Source: Azospira inquinata
Lineage (GTDB): Bacteria > Pseudomonadota > Gammaproteobacteria > Burkholderiales > Rhodocyclaceae
Direction: 5' to 3'
DNA: 64,000 nt
Assembly (NCBI RefSeq): GCF_018905915.1
Contig: NZ_CP064782.1
Location: 62,001 to 126,000 of the forward strand
Shown: piece by piece, positions 51,224 through 60,478 of the stretch
Position numbering within the stretch: position 1 is the stretch's first letter
How the letters are laid out: each line of letters opens with the position of its first letter
Notes under the pieces: generated by a model
Database searches by the model: none
The model's input: only the letters and a program-made list of their open reading frames with translations
Told to the model about the DNA's origin: nothing
Position numbers and translations under genes: made by a program

Positions 51224-52423
51224 TCAGCGACGCTTGTTTTTATCCCGCAGGGGCGTAATTTTCGGCACCGGCAGCCCGAAATCCCCCATCAGCTTGGCCA
51301 CTTCCGCCTCGGTCAATTCCCGCACCTGGCCCCGCTTCAGGTTGGACGGCAGAACAAAGGGGCCGTAGCTGAGACGAATCAAGCGGCTCACCGTCGCTCC
51401 CACGGCTTCAAACATGCGCCGCACTTCCCGGTTCCGCCCTTCAAACAGGCTGACCCGGTACCAGTGATTGGCGCCCTGGCCGCCCCCGTCTTCCAGGGTG
51501 GCAAACTGGGCCACCCCGTCTTCCAGTTCCACGCCTTGGGTAAGCTGGGCCAGGGCTTCCGGCTCCATTTCCCCCAACACCCGGGCCGCGTATTCACGGC
51601 GCAGGTTGTAGCGGGGGTGCATGAGCCGATTGGCCAGTTCCCCGGAGGTAGTAAAGAGCAGCAGGCCGCTGGTGTTGTAATCCAGCCGACCAATGGCGAT
51701 CCAACGCCCGCCCCGCATACGAGGCAGGGCATCAAACACGGATTCCCGCCCTTCCGGGTCGGCCCGGGAAACAATCTGGCCTTCCGGCTTGTGGTACAGA
51801 ATTACCCGGGGCACCCGGCTGGCGGCGAACTTCAGGTTCACCAACCGGCCATTGACCTTGACCCGATCCCCGGGAGAAACCACCAGACCCAGGGTAGCGG
51901 TCTCCCCGTTCACATTCACCCGACCGGCGGTGATCCATTCTTCCATTTCCCGACGGGAACCCACGCCGCTCTGGGCCAGGAGCTTGTGCAGCCGTTCCGG
52001 CTTGTCTTCCGCCGCCAGGGCGACAGTGCCCCGGCCTCCCGCTCGAGCGCCGGAACGTCCCTGGGCGGGCCGTCCCCGACGGGCAGGCTCGGGAGATTCG
52101 GTGGGGCTATCCCCGTCACCAGAGCGACCGCGCCGTTCCACCCATTCTTCCCCATCATCCCAATCCTGGGCAGAGGGCGGAGCCACCGGACGGCGCCGTC
52201 CCCGGCCACCAGGCAAGGATTCCCGGGGCTGGGGCGGCTGAAACCGGGCGGGGGATTTACTTCCCGCGGGGCGCCGTCCGCCCCGGGAGTCCTCCGCCCC
52301 TTCCTGGCGCGCCGCACCCCGGCCCCGGGGCGCCTTGCCCCGCCCGGCCCCCTGGCCCTCAGAACGAGAGGAAGGGGACTTGGGGGCGGCCGGGCGTTTT
52401 TTACGGTCAGATTGATTGGGCAT
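51224..52423 (-). CDS. rluB: 23S rRNA pseudouridine synthase, RluB family
   Basis: The 399-residue protein has a basic Arg/Gly/Pro-rich N-terminal tail of about 145 residues, an S4 domain ([30 protein letters not shown]) and a catalytic domain with Asp in [15 protein letters not shown]. The C-terminus is another short basic tail. RluB makes pseudouridine 2605 in 23S rRNA. The start overlaps scpB by 17 bp. Confidence 0.9.
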   Translation of the reverse strand: MPNQSDRKKRPAAPKSPSSRSEGQGAGRGKAPRGRGAARQEGAEDSRGGRRPAGSKSPARFQPPQPRESLPGGRGRRRPVAPPSAQDWDDGEEWVERRGRSGDGDSPTESPEPARRGRPAQGRSGARAGGRGTVALAAEDKPERLHKLLAQSGVGSRREMEEWITAGRVNVNGETATLGLVVSPGDRVKVNGRLVNLKFAASRVPRVILYHKPEGQIVSRADPEGRESVFDALPRMRGGRWIAIGRLDYNTSGLLLFTTSGELANRLMHPRYNLRREYAARVLGEMEPEALAQLTQGVELEDGVAQFATLEDGGGQGANHWYRVSLFEGRNREVRRMFEAVGATVSRLIRLSYGPFVLPSNLKRGQVRELTEAEVAKLMGDFGLPVPKITPLRDKNKRR

Positions 52424-52970
52424 CGTTTAATTCCAGGGTTTGATTGAGTTGGTCCAAGGGGGGCAATTCGGTCAGGCTGCGCAGGCCCAGGTCATCCAGA
52501 AACTTTCGGGTGGTGGCATAGAGGGCGGGCCGTCCCGGGGTATCCCGGTGCCCCACCACATCCACCCAGCCCCGCTCCTCCAGGGCCTTGATCACCTGGG
52601 TGGCCACGGTTACCCCCCGGATGTCTTCAATATCCCCCCGGGTCACGGGCTGACGATAGGCGATAATCGCCAGGGTTTCCAGAACCGCCCGGGAATAGCG
52701 GGGCGGCTTTTCCGGGTTCAGGGCATCAATATAGGGCAGGTATTCGGCCCGGGTACGGAAACGCCAGCCGCTGGAGAGCTGCACCAGCTCCACCGGACGT
52801 TCCGCCCATTCTTCCCGCAGCTCATCCAGCAGCTTGCGTAAGACGTCCGGGGCCAGTTCCCCTTCAAACACCTGACGCAATTCGGCGGTGCTCAGGGCCT
52901 GGGGCGTGGACAGCAGAATCGCCTCCAGCACCCGCTTGGTTTCCGCCGGATTAGACGGTAATCGGGGCAT
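52407..52970 (-). CDS. scpB: chromosome segregation/condensation protein ScpB
   Basis: The 187-residue winged-helix kleisin partner of the SMC complex: [78 protein letters not shown] start it at ATG 52970; the open frame beyond that overlaps scpA in another frame. Confidence 0.93.
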   Translation of the reverse strand: MPRLPSNPAETKRVLEAILLSTPQALSTAELRQVFEGELAPDVLRKLLDELREEWAERPVELVQLSSGWRFRTRAEYLPYIDALNPEKPPRYSRAVLETLAIIAYRQPVTRGDIEDIRGVTVATQVIKALEERGWVDVVGHRDTPGRPALYATTRKFLDDLGLRSLTELPPLDQLNQTLELNDAQSI

Positions 52971-53871
52971 CGTCGTCTCCTTCTTCCATCCCGTCCCCCC
53001 ATTCCTCCGGCGGAGGCGGTTCCGCTTCCTCACCCCGGGAGAGGCGCACATAGATGGGGGCAAAGGCCTCCACCTGGCTAATGCGCACCAGACGCTCCCG
53101 GGCCAGCTCCAGCATGGCGATGAAATGTACCACCAGGCCGGGCGCCCCCATGGCCGGATCGAAGAGTCGGACAAATTCCACAAATCCTTCCGCCGCTTGC
53201 AACTGGCGCAGGATGATCCCCATGTGCTCCCGTACCGACAGTTCTTCCCGCTGGATGCGGTGGGCGGTGTGCAGCTTGGCTTGCCGCAAAATGCCCAGCC
53301 AGGCCTGGCGCAGGTCTTCCATGCTCACTTCGGGCAGGCGCCGCACCAGGGATTTTTCCACCAGGGTTTCCACCCAGAAAAAATCCCGCTCCGCGTGGGG
53401 TTGCTCGTTGAGGCGCACCGCCGCCAGCTTCATCTGCTCGTATTCGATGAGGCGGCGTACCAGCTCGGCTCGGGGATCTTCCACCTCGTCCCCTTCCACC
53501 TCCTTGGGCCGGGGCAGCAACATGCGGGACTTAATTTCGATGAGCATGGCCGCCATCACCAGATAGTCCGCCGCCAGTTCCAGATTCTGGCTGCGCATGG
53601 CCTCCACGTACTCCAGATACTGGGCCGTGAGGGGAGCCATGGGAATATCCAGGACGTTGATGTTGGCCTTGCGGATCAGGTAAAGCAGCAGATCCAGGGG
53701 GCCTTCAAAGGCGTCCAGCATCACCGCCAGGGCATCCGGCGGAATGTAAAGGTCCAGGGGCAGCTGTTCCAGGGGTTGGCCGTAAACCCGGGCGATGGGG
53801 TCGTGCTCCTGAACGGCCAGCTCCCCCGCCACGTCGGAAACAGCCACGTCAGAACTGGTGTTGGCGCTCAT
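52951..53871 (-). CDS. scpA: segregation and condensation protein ScpA
   Basis: The 306-residue kleisin subunit of SMC-Scp[59 protein letters not shown], and a C-terminal winged-helix segment [29 protein letters not shown]. The start at ATG 53871 leaves about 45 non-conserved residues first. It overlaps scpB by 20 bp. Confidence 0.93.
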   Translation of the reverse strand: MSANTSSDVAVSDVAGELAVQEHDPIARVYGQPLEQLPLDLYIPPDALAVMLDAFEGPLDLLLYLIRKANINVLDIPMAPLTAQYLEYVEAMRSQNLELAADYLVMAAMLIEIKSRMLLPRPKEVEGDEVEDPRAELVRRLIEYEQMKLAAVRLNEQPHAERDFFWVETLVEKSLVRRLPEVSMEDLRQAWLGILRQAKLHTAHRIQREELSVREHMGIILRQLQAAEGFVEFVRLFDPAMGAPGLVVHFIAMLELARERLVRISQVEAFAPIYVRLSRGEEAEPPPPEEWGDGMEEGDDDAPITV

Positions 53872-53920
53872 GGACGGTTTCCGATGGACGGCCAGGGAAC
53901 GGGGGCGCGGGCCGCAGGCA

Positions 53921-55123
53921 TCAGCGATAGCTGATGCCCATGGCTTCCCGCACGTCCGCCATGGTCTCCCGAGCCAGGCGGCGAGCCTTGTCGTTGCCAT
54001 CAGCCACAATGTCCCGCACCAGGGCCGGGTTATCCAGATAGGTCTGGGCCCGCTCCCGCATGGGCGCCTGTTCCCGGAGAATGCCGTCAATCACCGGCTG
54101 TTTGCATTCAATACAGCCGATACTGGCGGTGCGGCAGCCCTGACACAGGGTTTCCCGGGTCGCCCCATCCGTATAGACCTGGTGCAGAGCCCACACCGGG
54201 CACTTGGTGGGTTCCCCCGGATCGGTGCGGCGCGCCCGGGCCGGGTCGGTGGGCATGCGCTTCACCTTGTTGGCCACAGACGCCCCGTCTTCCCGCAGGG
54301 TAATGGCATTGCCGTAGGACTTGGACATTTTCTGCCCGTCCAGGCCCGGCATACGGGAAGCTTCCGTGAGCAGGGCTTCCGGCTCCACCAGGATGGTTTT
54401 ACCCGTGCCTTCCAGATAGCCGGTAAGCCGCTCCCGGTCCGCCTGGGAAAGGCTCTGGGCTTCAGCCACCAGGGCCCGTCCCTGGGCCACCGCTTCCCCT
54501 TCTCCCTGTTCCTGGAAGCGGGCCCGCAGTTCCTCAAAATGCTTGGCGTTTTTGTTACCCAGCTTTTTCAGGGCAGCCTTGGCCTTGGCTTCGAAATCCG
54601 GTTCCCGTCCGTAGAAATGGTTAAAGCGCCGGGCCGTTTCCCGGGTGAATTCCAGGTGGGGCAGCTGATCTTCTCCCACGGGCACCTTGCCCGCCCGGTA
54701 AATCAGGATGTCCGAGGACATGAGCAGGGGATAGCCGAGAAAGCCGTAGGTGGACAGGTCCCGATCCTTGATCTTGGCCTGCTGGTCCTTGTAGGTGGGC
54801 ACCCGTTCCAGCCAGCTCAGGGGCATCATCATGGACAGCAGGAGGTGGAGTTCTGCGTGTTCCAGCACTTGGGACTGAATGAAGATGGTGGCCAGCTTGG
54901 GATCCACCCCGGCGGCCAGCCAGTCGATGACCATGTCCCAGGTGTTCTGCTGAATGGTCTGGGGAGTTTCGTAGTGGGTGGTCAGGGCATGCCAGTCCGC
55001 CGCAAAAAAGAGGCAGCTGTGGTCATGCTGCAACCGCACCCAGTTCTTCAGAACCCCGTGATAGTGACCCAAATGCAGAGCGCCCGTGGGGCGCATCCCG
55101 GAAAGAACCCGATCCGCGTACAT
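53921..55123 (-). CDS. trpS: tryptophanyl-tRNA synthetase
   Basis: The 400-residue class I synthetase has a HIGH-like GALHLGHYHG and KMSKS (GQKMSKSYGNAI). It is longer than the 334-residue E. coli type because of an insertion rich in cysteine (CPVW, LCQGC, IGCIEC) that could bind zinc. Sixteen bp separate it from the upstream M50 protease gene. Confidence 0.95.
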   Translation of the reverse strand: MYADRVLSGMRPTGALHLGHYHGVLKNWVRLQHDHSCLFFAADWHALTTHYETPQTIQQNTWDMVIDWLAAGVDPKLATIFIQSQVLEHAELHLLLSMMMPLSWLERVPTYKDQQAKIKDRDLSTYGFLGYPLLMSSDILIYRAGKVPVGEDQLPHLEFTRETARRFNHFYGREPDFEAKAKAALKKLGNKNAKHFEELRARFQEQGEGEAVAQGRALVAEAQSLSQADRERLTGYLEGTGKTILVEPEALLTEASRMPGLDGQKMSKSYGNAITLREDGASVANKVKRMPTDPARARRTDPGEPTKCPVWALHQVYTDGATRETLCQGCRTASIGCIECKQPVIDGILREQAPMRERAQTYLDNPALVRDIVADGNDKARRLARETMADVREAMGISYR

Positions 55124-55138
55124 AGTGATTGTCTTTGC

Positions 55139-55792
55139 CTAGGCGTGAAAATTGAAAAGGAGAGCGAGCAGGAGGCGCATCAGGCCCATAAGCGGATTCA
55201 GCACCGCGCTCAACACCCCGGTAAACAGCAGGAGCAACAGCAGGGGAAAACCCCAGGGCTCGATGCGGGAAAAGGCGATGGCCTGGCGAATGGGCAGCAG
55301 GCTCACCAGAATACGGCCCCCATCCAGGGGCGGCAGGGGCAGCAGATTGAGGAGCATCAAGGCCATGTTGATGTCCATGCCGATATCCGCCATTTTCAGC
55401 ATGGGCAGGGTATAGGCCGTATCCGGCAGCACCTGGGCCAGCTTGAAGAGCAGGCCCCAGGCCAGGGCCATAAACAAATTGGCGCCGGGCCCGGCGGCGG
55501 CCACCCAAAGCATGTCCTGCTTGGGACGGCGCAGCCGGGAAAAATCCACCGGCACCGGCTTGGCCCAGCCGAACAGCAGGCTAGCCCCGGAGAGGAGCAG
55601 AATCACCACCGGCACCAGCACCGTTCCCACCGGGTCGATGTGACGCAGGGGATTCAAGCTGATGCGTCCTTCCCTTTCCGCCGTCCGGTCGCCGAAAAAG
55701 CGGGCCGCATAGCCATGGGCCGCTTCATGGAGGGTAATGGCGAAAATTACGGGCAAGGCCGCAACGGCGATGATTTGGATCAGGGAGTCCAT
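55139..55792 (-). CDS. site-2 protease family (M50) membrane protein
   Basis: The 217-residue protein has HEAAHG in the first membrane segment and LLPLPPLDGGRILVSLLP in a later one, the zinc-binding HExxH-type and NPxDG-type motifs of the family. No PDZ domain is present, so it is the minimal RseP-unlike type often found beside trpS. The substrate is unknown. Confidence 0.9.
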   Translation of the reverse strand: MDSLIQIIAVAALPVIFAITLHEAAHGYAARFFGDRTAEREGRISLNPLRHIDPVGTVLVPVVILLLSGASLLFGWAKPVPVDFSRLRRPKQDMLWVAAAGPGANLFMALAWGLLFKLAQVLPDTAYTLPMLKMADIGMDINMALMLLNLLPLPPLDGGRILVSLLPIRQAIAFSRIEPWGFPLLLLLLFTGVLSAVLNPLMGLMRLLLALLFNFHA

Positions 55793-55841
55793 GCAGGCAA
55801 CCGGAAGGAAAGGGGCGATTCTACCAGAGGGGTCCGGAGAT

Positions 55842-56468
55842 TCAGCGTAGCCCGAAGGGAGCCAGGGGGCCCCGGCCGGCCCGGACTAGTTCCGGGGTGC
55901 CACCGGTCAGATCGATCACTGTGGTGGCCTCGGTGCCGCAATGGCCCCCGTCCAGGATCAAATCCAGCTGGTCATCCAGGCGGTCCTGGATTTCCCAGCC
56001 CTCGGTGAGGGGCATTTCCTCCCCGGGCAGAATGAGGGATGAGGTGAGCAAAGGCTCACCCAACTCCTCCAGCAGCGCCAGGGCCAGGGGATCGTCCGGC
56101 ACCCGCAGGCCGATGGTCTTGCGCCGGGCATGGAGCAGGCGCCGGGGCAGTTCCTTGGTACCTTCCAGAATAAAGACGTAACTCCCCGGGGTGGCGGCCT
56201 TGAGCAAGCGATACTGGGCGTTATCCACCCGGGCGTAACGGGCAATTTCGGACAAATCCCGGCACATCAGGGTGAGATGGTGCCGGTCATCCAGGCCCCG
56301 CAGACGGCGCAGCCGGTCCATGGCGTCTTTGTCGCCGGTATGGCAGCCCAGGGCATAGCAGCATTCCGTGGAAAAGGCGATGAGACCGCCCTGGCGCACC
56401 ACATCCGCCGCCTTGGCAATGAGCCGGGGCTCGGGGTTTTCAGGATGGAGATTGTAGTATTGGGCCAT
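55842..56468 (-). CDS. Sua5/YciO/YrdC-family protein
   Basis: The 208-residue protein starts at ATG 56468 (MAQYYNLHPENPEPRLIAKA). Core motifs: GGLIAFSTECCYALGC, KDAMDRLRRLRGLDDRHHLTLMCRDL and GSYVFILEGTKELPRRLLHARRKTIGLRVP. The family binds L-threonine and ATP to form threonylcarbamoyl-AMP; YciO members may not be the main t6A enzyme. Confidence 0.85.
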   Translation of the reverse strand: MAQYYNLHPENPEPRLIAKAADVVRQGGLIAFSTECCYALGCHTGDKDAMDRLRRLRGLDDRHHLTLMCRDLSEIARYARVDNAQYRLLKAATPGSYVFILEGTKELPRRLLHARRKTIGLRVPDDPLALALLEELGEPLLTSSLILPGEEMPLTEGWEIQDRLDDQLDLILDGGHCGTEATTVIDLTGGTPELVRAGRGPLAPFGLR

Positions 56469-56517
56469 AAGCCAAAAAGCCATCCCCGCAGGGCGGCCAA
56501 AATAGAGGAAAAGAAAA

Positions 56518-57363
56518 TCAGTCGAACCAGGTCCAGACCGGAATCAGGTCTTCCGGCAAAGGGCCGATGCGCCCCAGATCCACATAGCTTTCTTCCGGAC
56601 CGTGGAAATCCGAGCCTAGGGAAGCGAGAAAGCCGTACTGACGGGCATAGCGGGCGTATTGAAGGATCTGGTCCGGGGTATGGCTGCCGGACACCACTTC
56701 TACCCCCGAGCCGCCCACATCCTTGAACTGGCCGAGGAAACGGCGCATTTCCACATTGGATATACGGTAACGGCCCGGATGGGCGACCACCGCCACGCCC
56801 CCCGCCCCGTTGATCCAGGTCACCGCATCCTCCAGGCTGGCCCACTGGTGCTCCACATAACCGGGCTTCCCGGGCGTGAGGTAGCTTTCAAACACGGCGT
56901 GCACATCCTTGCAAATGCCGATTTCCACCAGATAGCGGGCAAAGTGGGCCCGGGAAATGAGGCTGGGATTGGCCGCGTATTTCATGGCCCCTTCCAACAC
57001 CCCATGGATGCCGATCTTGTCCAGGGCTTCCGCCATACGCTGGGCCCGGGTCACCCGCCCGGAGCGGATGGCCGCCAGGCCCTGGTTGAGGCGGGCTTCC
57101 TGGCGGTCAAAACCCAAGCCCACAATGTGGATGGAAGTGGATTCCCACTGGATGGAAATTTCCACTCCGTTGATGAGCCGTATCCCCACATCCCCGGCGG
57201 TTTTTTCCGCCGCCGCCAAGCCATCCAGATCATCGTGATCGGTCAGGGCCAGCACGGTCACCCCATTGCCTTGGGCGCGACGCACCACTGCCTCCGGTGC
57301 CAATAAGCCGTCCGAAGCGGTGGAATGACAGTGCAAATCCCAGGGAGAAGCCAAGGTCGCCAT
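56518..57363 (-). CDS. PHP-domain phosphoesterase, RNase AM/YciV type
   Basis: The 281-residue metal-dependent hydrolase has an N-terminal DLHCHSTASDG, LALTDHDDLDGL, GVEISIQW and a late SDFHG. YciV-type proteins remove 5' nucleotides from short RNAs and dephosphorylate 3',5'-bisphosphonucleotides. First gene of the PHP-YciO-M50-trpS group. Confidence 0.9.
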   Translation of the reverse strand: MATLASPWDLHCHSTASDGLLAPEAVVRRAQGNGVTVLALTDHDDLDGLAAAEKTAGDVGIRLINGVEISIQWESTSIHIVGLGFDRQEARLNQGLAAIRSGRVTRAQRMAEALDKIGIHGVLEGAMKYAANPSLISRAHFARYLVEIGICKDVHAVFESYLTPGKPGYVEHQWASLEDAVTWINGAGGVAVVAHPGRYRISNVEMRRFLGQFKDVGGSGVEVVSGSHTPDQILQYARYARQYGFLASLGSDFHGPEESYVDLGRIGPLPEDLIPVWTWFD

Positions 57364-57550
57364 ACGATTCGTTAAGGAAAATAAGGGTTAATCATAGCAC
57401 GCCAAGGGAGCAAAAATAATGCCAAAAGCATTTACGGTGCCATTTTGCTCCACCCATCCAGGCCTGAATGGCCCTTGTTTCTTTGACCCATCGGGGCCGC
57501 CTAAGTTTTCCCATCCTTGCGCTCCAAGGGTTTCAGGCCCCTGAAAAACG

Positions 57551-57575
57551 AAAAAGCCGGACTAGCCGGCTTTTT
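57551..57575 (-). terminator. terminator after bfr
   Basis: AAAAAGCCGG and CCGGCTTTTT form a symmetric stem, 16 bp after the bfr stop. Confidence 0.9.
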
Positions 57576-57591
57576 GGAGGAAGGAAACGCC

Positions 57592-58062
57592 TCAGTCTTC
57601 CATCTGGCTTTGCAGATAGTTTTGAATACCCACTTTTTGGATTAAATCCAGCTGGGTTTCCAGCCAATCCACATGCTCCTCCTCGCTTTCCAGAATGTCG
57701 GAAAGCAAGTCCCGAGTCACAAAATCGCTCACCGATTCACAGTGGGCAATGGCTTCCCGCAGCAGGGGAATGGCCAACTGTTCCAACTTCAGGTCACAGG
57801 CCAGCACTTCCGCCGGAGCTTCCCCGATGAACAGTTTATTGAGTTGTTGCAGATTGGGCAGACCTTCCAAGAACAGGATGCGCTCAATGAGGCGGTCCGC
57901 GTGCTTCATTTCATCAATGGACTCATGATACTCATGGTCATTGAGCTTCTTCAGCCCCCAGTTCTTATACATGCGGGCGTGGAGAAAATACTGATTGATC
58001 GCCGTCAGTTCGTTAGTCAGCGCCTTATTCAGAAATTGCAGAACCTTTTTATCGCCTTTCAT
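57592..58062 (-). CDS. bfr: bacterioferritin
   Basis: The 156-residue 24-mer subunit stores iron and binds heme between subunits. Ferroxidase ligands are visible in [34 protein letters not shown] (with a heme-ligand-type Met before KHAD) and [19 protein letters not shown] 58062 ([19 protein letters not shown]) is the family start. It lies downstream of bfd. Confidence 0.95.
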   Translation of the reverse strand: MKGDKKVLQFLNKALTNELTAINQYFLHARMYKNWGLKKLNDHEYHESIDEMKHADRLIERILFLEGLPNLQQLNKLFIGEAPAEVLACDLKLEQLAIPLLREAIAHCESVSDFVTRDLLSDILESEEEHVDWLETQLDLIQKVGIQNYLQSQMED

Positions 58063-58161
58063 GGCCGCCTCACCCAAAGTGGTCAAGGTTTCAGCCTAGC
58101 ATAGACGGGGGATGGGAGAAAACGGCTCGCAAACGCCGGGGTTCCCAGGGCCCTGGGACGG

Positions 58162-58365
58162 TCAGCGCCGCTCGCAGGCCCCGTTGCATTCCCGACAGGG
58201 AGCAGGCGCTTCACCTCGCAACTGCTGGCGGATTTCCCGAGCGCATTTACCGCAGCCCTGCCCCACGCCCAACTGCTGCCGCAGCTGCTGATAGCTGGTG
58301 GCGCCAGCCGCGACGGAGGAGGCAATCTGGCCTTCGGTCACGCCATTGCAAACACAGACATACAT
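58162..58365 (-). CDS. bfd: bacterioferritin-associated ferredoxin
   Basis: The 67-residue [2Fe-2S] protein reduces bacterioferritin to release iron. The four ligand cysteines are in YVCVCNGVTEG and GQGCGKCAREI. An extra C-terminal tail with CRECNGACERR adds three cysteines not needed for the standard cluster. It sits under a Fur-like box. Confidence 0.92.
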   Translation of the reverse strand: MYVCVCNGVTEGQIASSVAAGATSYQQLRQQLGVGQGCGKCAREIRQQLRGEAPAPCRECNGACERR

Positions 58366-58388
58366 GATGGGACTCCCAGGACAAATTT

Positions 58389-58407
58389 ACTAATGAGAAT
58401 TATTATC
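58389..58407. promoter_or_regulatory. Fur box upstream of bfd
   Basis: ACTAATGAGAATTATTATC matches the 19-bp Fur consensus at 15 positions and lies 24 bp upstream of the bfd start, predicting iron repression of bfd. Confidence 0.75.
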
Positions 58408-58457
58408 GACAAATCGAATAGATGCAAGTAATTCTCAACAAGTTCCAAAAATCCTCC

Positions 58458-58486
58458 TTGCAAGCCGCTCCGGCACTGGGTTATAG
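58458..58486 (+). promoter_or_regulatory. sigma-70 promoter of the gcv leader
   Basis: TTGCAA (58458-58463), 17 bp, TTATAG (58481-58486). Transcription would begin just before the first riboswitch aptamer. Confidence 0.65.
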
Positions 58487-58494
58487 TCCGCCCC

Positions 58495-58720
58495 GCAAAC
58501 GGGAGAGCGCGGCTTTTTGGGCCGCCGCCGAAGGCGCAATCCATTCATTGCTCAACCCGAAATCGCTCAGGCACAAGGACCGTTTGCAGCGTAAAGAACT
58601 CTGGAGAGCGATGGGCCCGGCCCATCCACCGAAGGGGGCAAGCGGGGGTCCCGCAGTACGGACATGGCCATCAGGCGGTGCCGGGGACGAACCGAAACAC
58701 TCTCAGGTTGTAGGACAGAG
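58495..58720 (+). ncRNA. tandem glycine riboswitch
   Basis: Aptamer 1 (58495-58587) is closed by GCAAACGG/CCGTTTGC and contains GGGAGAGCGCGG and CCGCCGAAGGCGCAA, then ATCGCTCAGGCACAAGGAC. Aptamer 2 (about 58599-58720) is closed by CTCTG/CAGAG and contains GGAGAGCGAT, CACCGAAGGGGGCAAGCG, ACACTCTCAGG and GGACAGAG. These are the hallmark blocks of the gcvT motif. Glycine binding should prevent the following terminator and turn on gcvTHP. Confidence 0.93.
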
Positions 58721-58762
58721 GGGTGAGCCGGAAACCGTCAGGTTTTCGGCTCACCCCTTTTT
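58720..58762 (+). terminator. riboswitch-controlled terminator
   Basis: GGGGTGAGCCG pairs with CGGCTCACCCC, followed by five T residues. It starts at the 3' base of the second aptamer's closing stem, so aptamer folding and the terminator stem abut or compete. Confidence 0.88.
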
Positions 58763-58805
58763 CGTTTTCAGAAACGGCATTAATGGCCGTAGCCAAAGGA
58801 CTGAT

Positions 58806-59897
58806 ATGACGAAACAAACTGTCCTCAACGCCGCCCATCGGGCCCTCGGGGCCAAGATGGTGGATTTCGGCGGCTGGGATATGCCTCTCCACTACGGCTC
58901 CCAGATTGAGGAACACCACGCCGTGCGTCGGGAATGCGGGATGTTCGACGTTTCCCACATGTGTGCCGTGGATGTGAGCGGGCCGGACGCCCACGCTTTT
59001 CTGTTGCGCCTCATCGCCAACAACGTGGATAAGCTGCAACGCCCGGGCAAGGCCCTCTACAGCGCCATGCTGACCCCCACCGGGGGGGTGGTGGACGATC
59101 TGATCGTGTACCTCCAGGGAGAAAACCGCTACCGGGTGGTCATCAACGCGGGCACCGCCGATAAGGATCTGGCCTGGATGGCCGACCGTCTCGGGGAATG
59201 GCATCTGGACGTAAGTCTGGTGCCCCTCCGGGAAGGCCCCCGGGCCGTGGCCATGATCGCGGTGCAGGGCCCCCAGGCCAAAGCCAAGGTCTGGCAGGTC
59301 ATCCCCCAGGCCAAAGCGGCCACGGAAAATCTGCCCCCCTTTTTCGGCGTTCAGGTGGGCCCCTGCTTCCTGGCCACCACCGGCTACACCGGGGAAGAAG
59401 GCTTTGAAATCACCCTCCCCGCCGCCGATGCGGCCCCCTTCTGGCAGGCCCTGCTGGATGCGGGGGTGAAACCCTGCGGCCTGGGCGCCCGGGACACCCT
59501 GCGCCTGGAAGCGGGCATGAACCTCTACGGCCAGGATATGAGCGAAACCGTCTCCCCCCTGGACGCAGGCCTGGCCTGGACCGTGGATCTGACCGGGGAC
59601 CGGGACTTTGTCGGCAAAGCCGCCCTCCAGGCCCAGGGCCAGCAAGCCCGATTCCTGGGGCTGCGCCTGCTGGATCGGGGCGTACTGCGGGCCCACCAGA
59701 CCGTTCACACCCCCCACGGGGAGGGGGAAATCACCAGCGGCACCTTCTCCCCCACCCTGGAAGTGTCCATCGCCCTGGCCCACCTACCCTTGGCCACCCA
59801 GGTGGGCGACACGGTGGAAGTGGACATACGGGGCAAGCGCCTCAAGGCCCAGGTGGTTAAGCCCCCCTTCGTGCGCCACGGCAAAGCCCTGATTTAA
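58806..59897 (+). CDS. gcvT: glycine cleavage system T protein (aminomethyltransferase)
   Basis: The 363-residue protein moves the aminomethyl carbon from lipoyl-GcvH to tetrahydrofolate and releases ammonia. [31 protein letters not shown] is the family start; the upstream open frame is the riboswitch. [19 protein letters not shown] and the C-terminal barrel are present. First gene of gcvT-gcvH-gcvP. Confidence 0.96.
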   Translation: MTKQTVLNAAHRALGAKMVDFGGWDMPLHYGSQIEEHHAVRRECGMFDVSHMCAVDVSGPDAHAFLLRLIANNVDKLQRPGKALYSAMLTPTGGVVDDLIVYLQGENRYRVVINAGTADKDLAWMADRLGEWHLDVSLVPLREGPRAVAMIAVQGPQAKAKVWQVIPQAKAATENLPPFFGVQVGPCFLATTGYTGEEGFEITLPAADAAPFWQALLDAGVKPCGLGARDTLRLEAGMNLYGQDMSETVSPLDAGLAWTVDLTGDRDFVGKAALQAQGQQARFLGLRLLDRGVLRAHQTVHTPHGEGEITSGTFSPTLEVSIALAHLPLATQVGDTVEVDIRGKRLKAQVVKPPFVRHGKALI

Positions 59898-59977
59898 GGC
59901 CCCTTGCCCGGCCCGCCGGGCCCCCTTTCCCCATTAGCAAACCCGATTACCGATTTACTCTTTTCCTGGAGAATCCC

Positions 59978-60364
59978 ATGTCCCTTATTCCCGCCGACCT
60001 GAAATACACCAAGAGCCACGAGTGGGTACGCGTCGAAGCCGACGGCAGCCTGACCGTGGGCATTACCGAACACGCTCAGGAACTGCTGGGCGACCTGGTG
60101 TTTATTGAACTCCCCGAAGTGGGCACCCATCTGGAAGCCGACAAGGAAACCTGCGTGGTGGAATCGGTGAAAGCCGCCGCCGACGTGTACGCCCCCGTGG
60201 CCGGCACCGTGACGGAAACCAACCCGGCCCCGGTGGATGCCCCCGAACAGGTGAATCAAGACCCCTACGGCAACTGGCTGTTCAAGATGCAGCCGGACAA
60301 CGGGGCTGACCTGGGGGGCCTGCTGGACGCCGCCGCCTACCAAAAGCTGGCGGATAGCGAATAA
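59978..60364 (+). CDS. gcvH: glycine cleavage system H protein
   Basis: The 128-residue lipoyl carrier shuttles the aminomethyl group. The lipoylated lysine is in [57 protein letters not shown] is canonical. Confidence 0.97.
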   Translation: MSLIPADLKYTKSHEWVRVEADGSLTVGITEHAQELLGDLVFIELPEVGTHLEADKETCVVESVKAAADVYAPVAGTVTETNPAPVDAPEQVNQDPYGNWLFKMQPDNGADLGGLLDAAAYQKLADSE

Positions 60365-60478
60365 ATCCCCGCCGGGCCGCCCGCCCCTATTCCCTTGGGC
60401 GGCCCCCGTTCCGACGCCCCCTGCCCGGCTCAGGCCGCAAAGGGGCCCGTCTCTTGGTGATTTTCCCAGGACATTTTC

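Noticed and set aside
58422..58805. N-terminal extension of gcvT
   Set aside because: The stretch is the glycine riboswitch and its terminator; GcvT begins at 58806.
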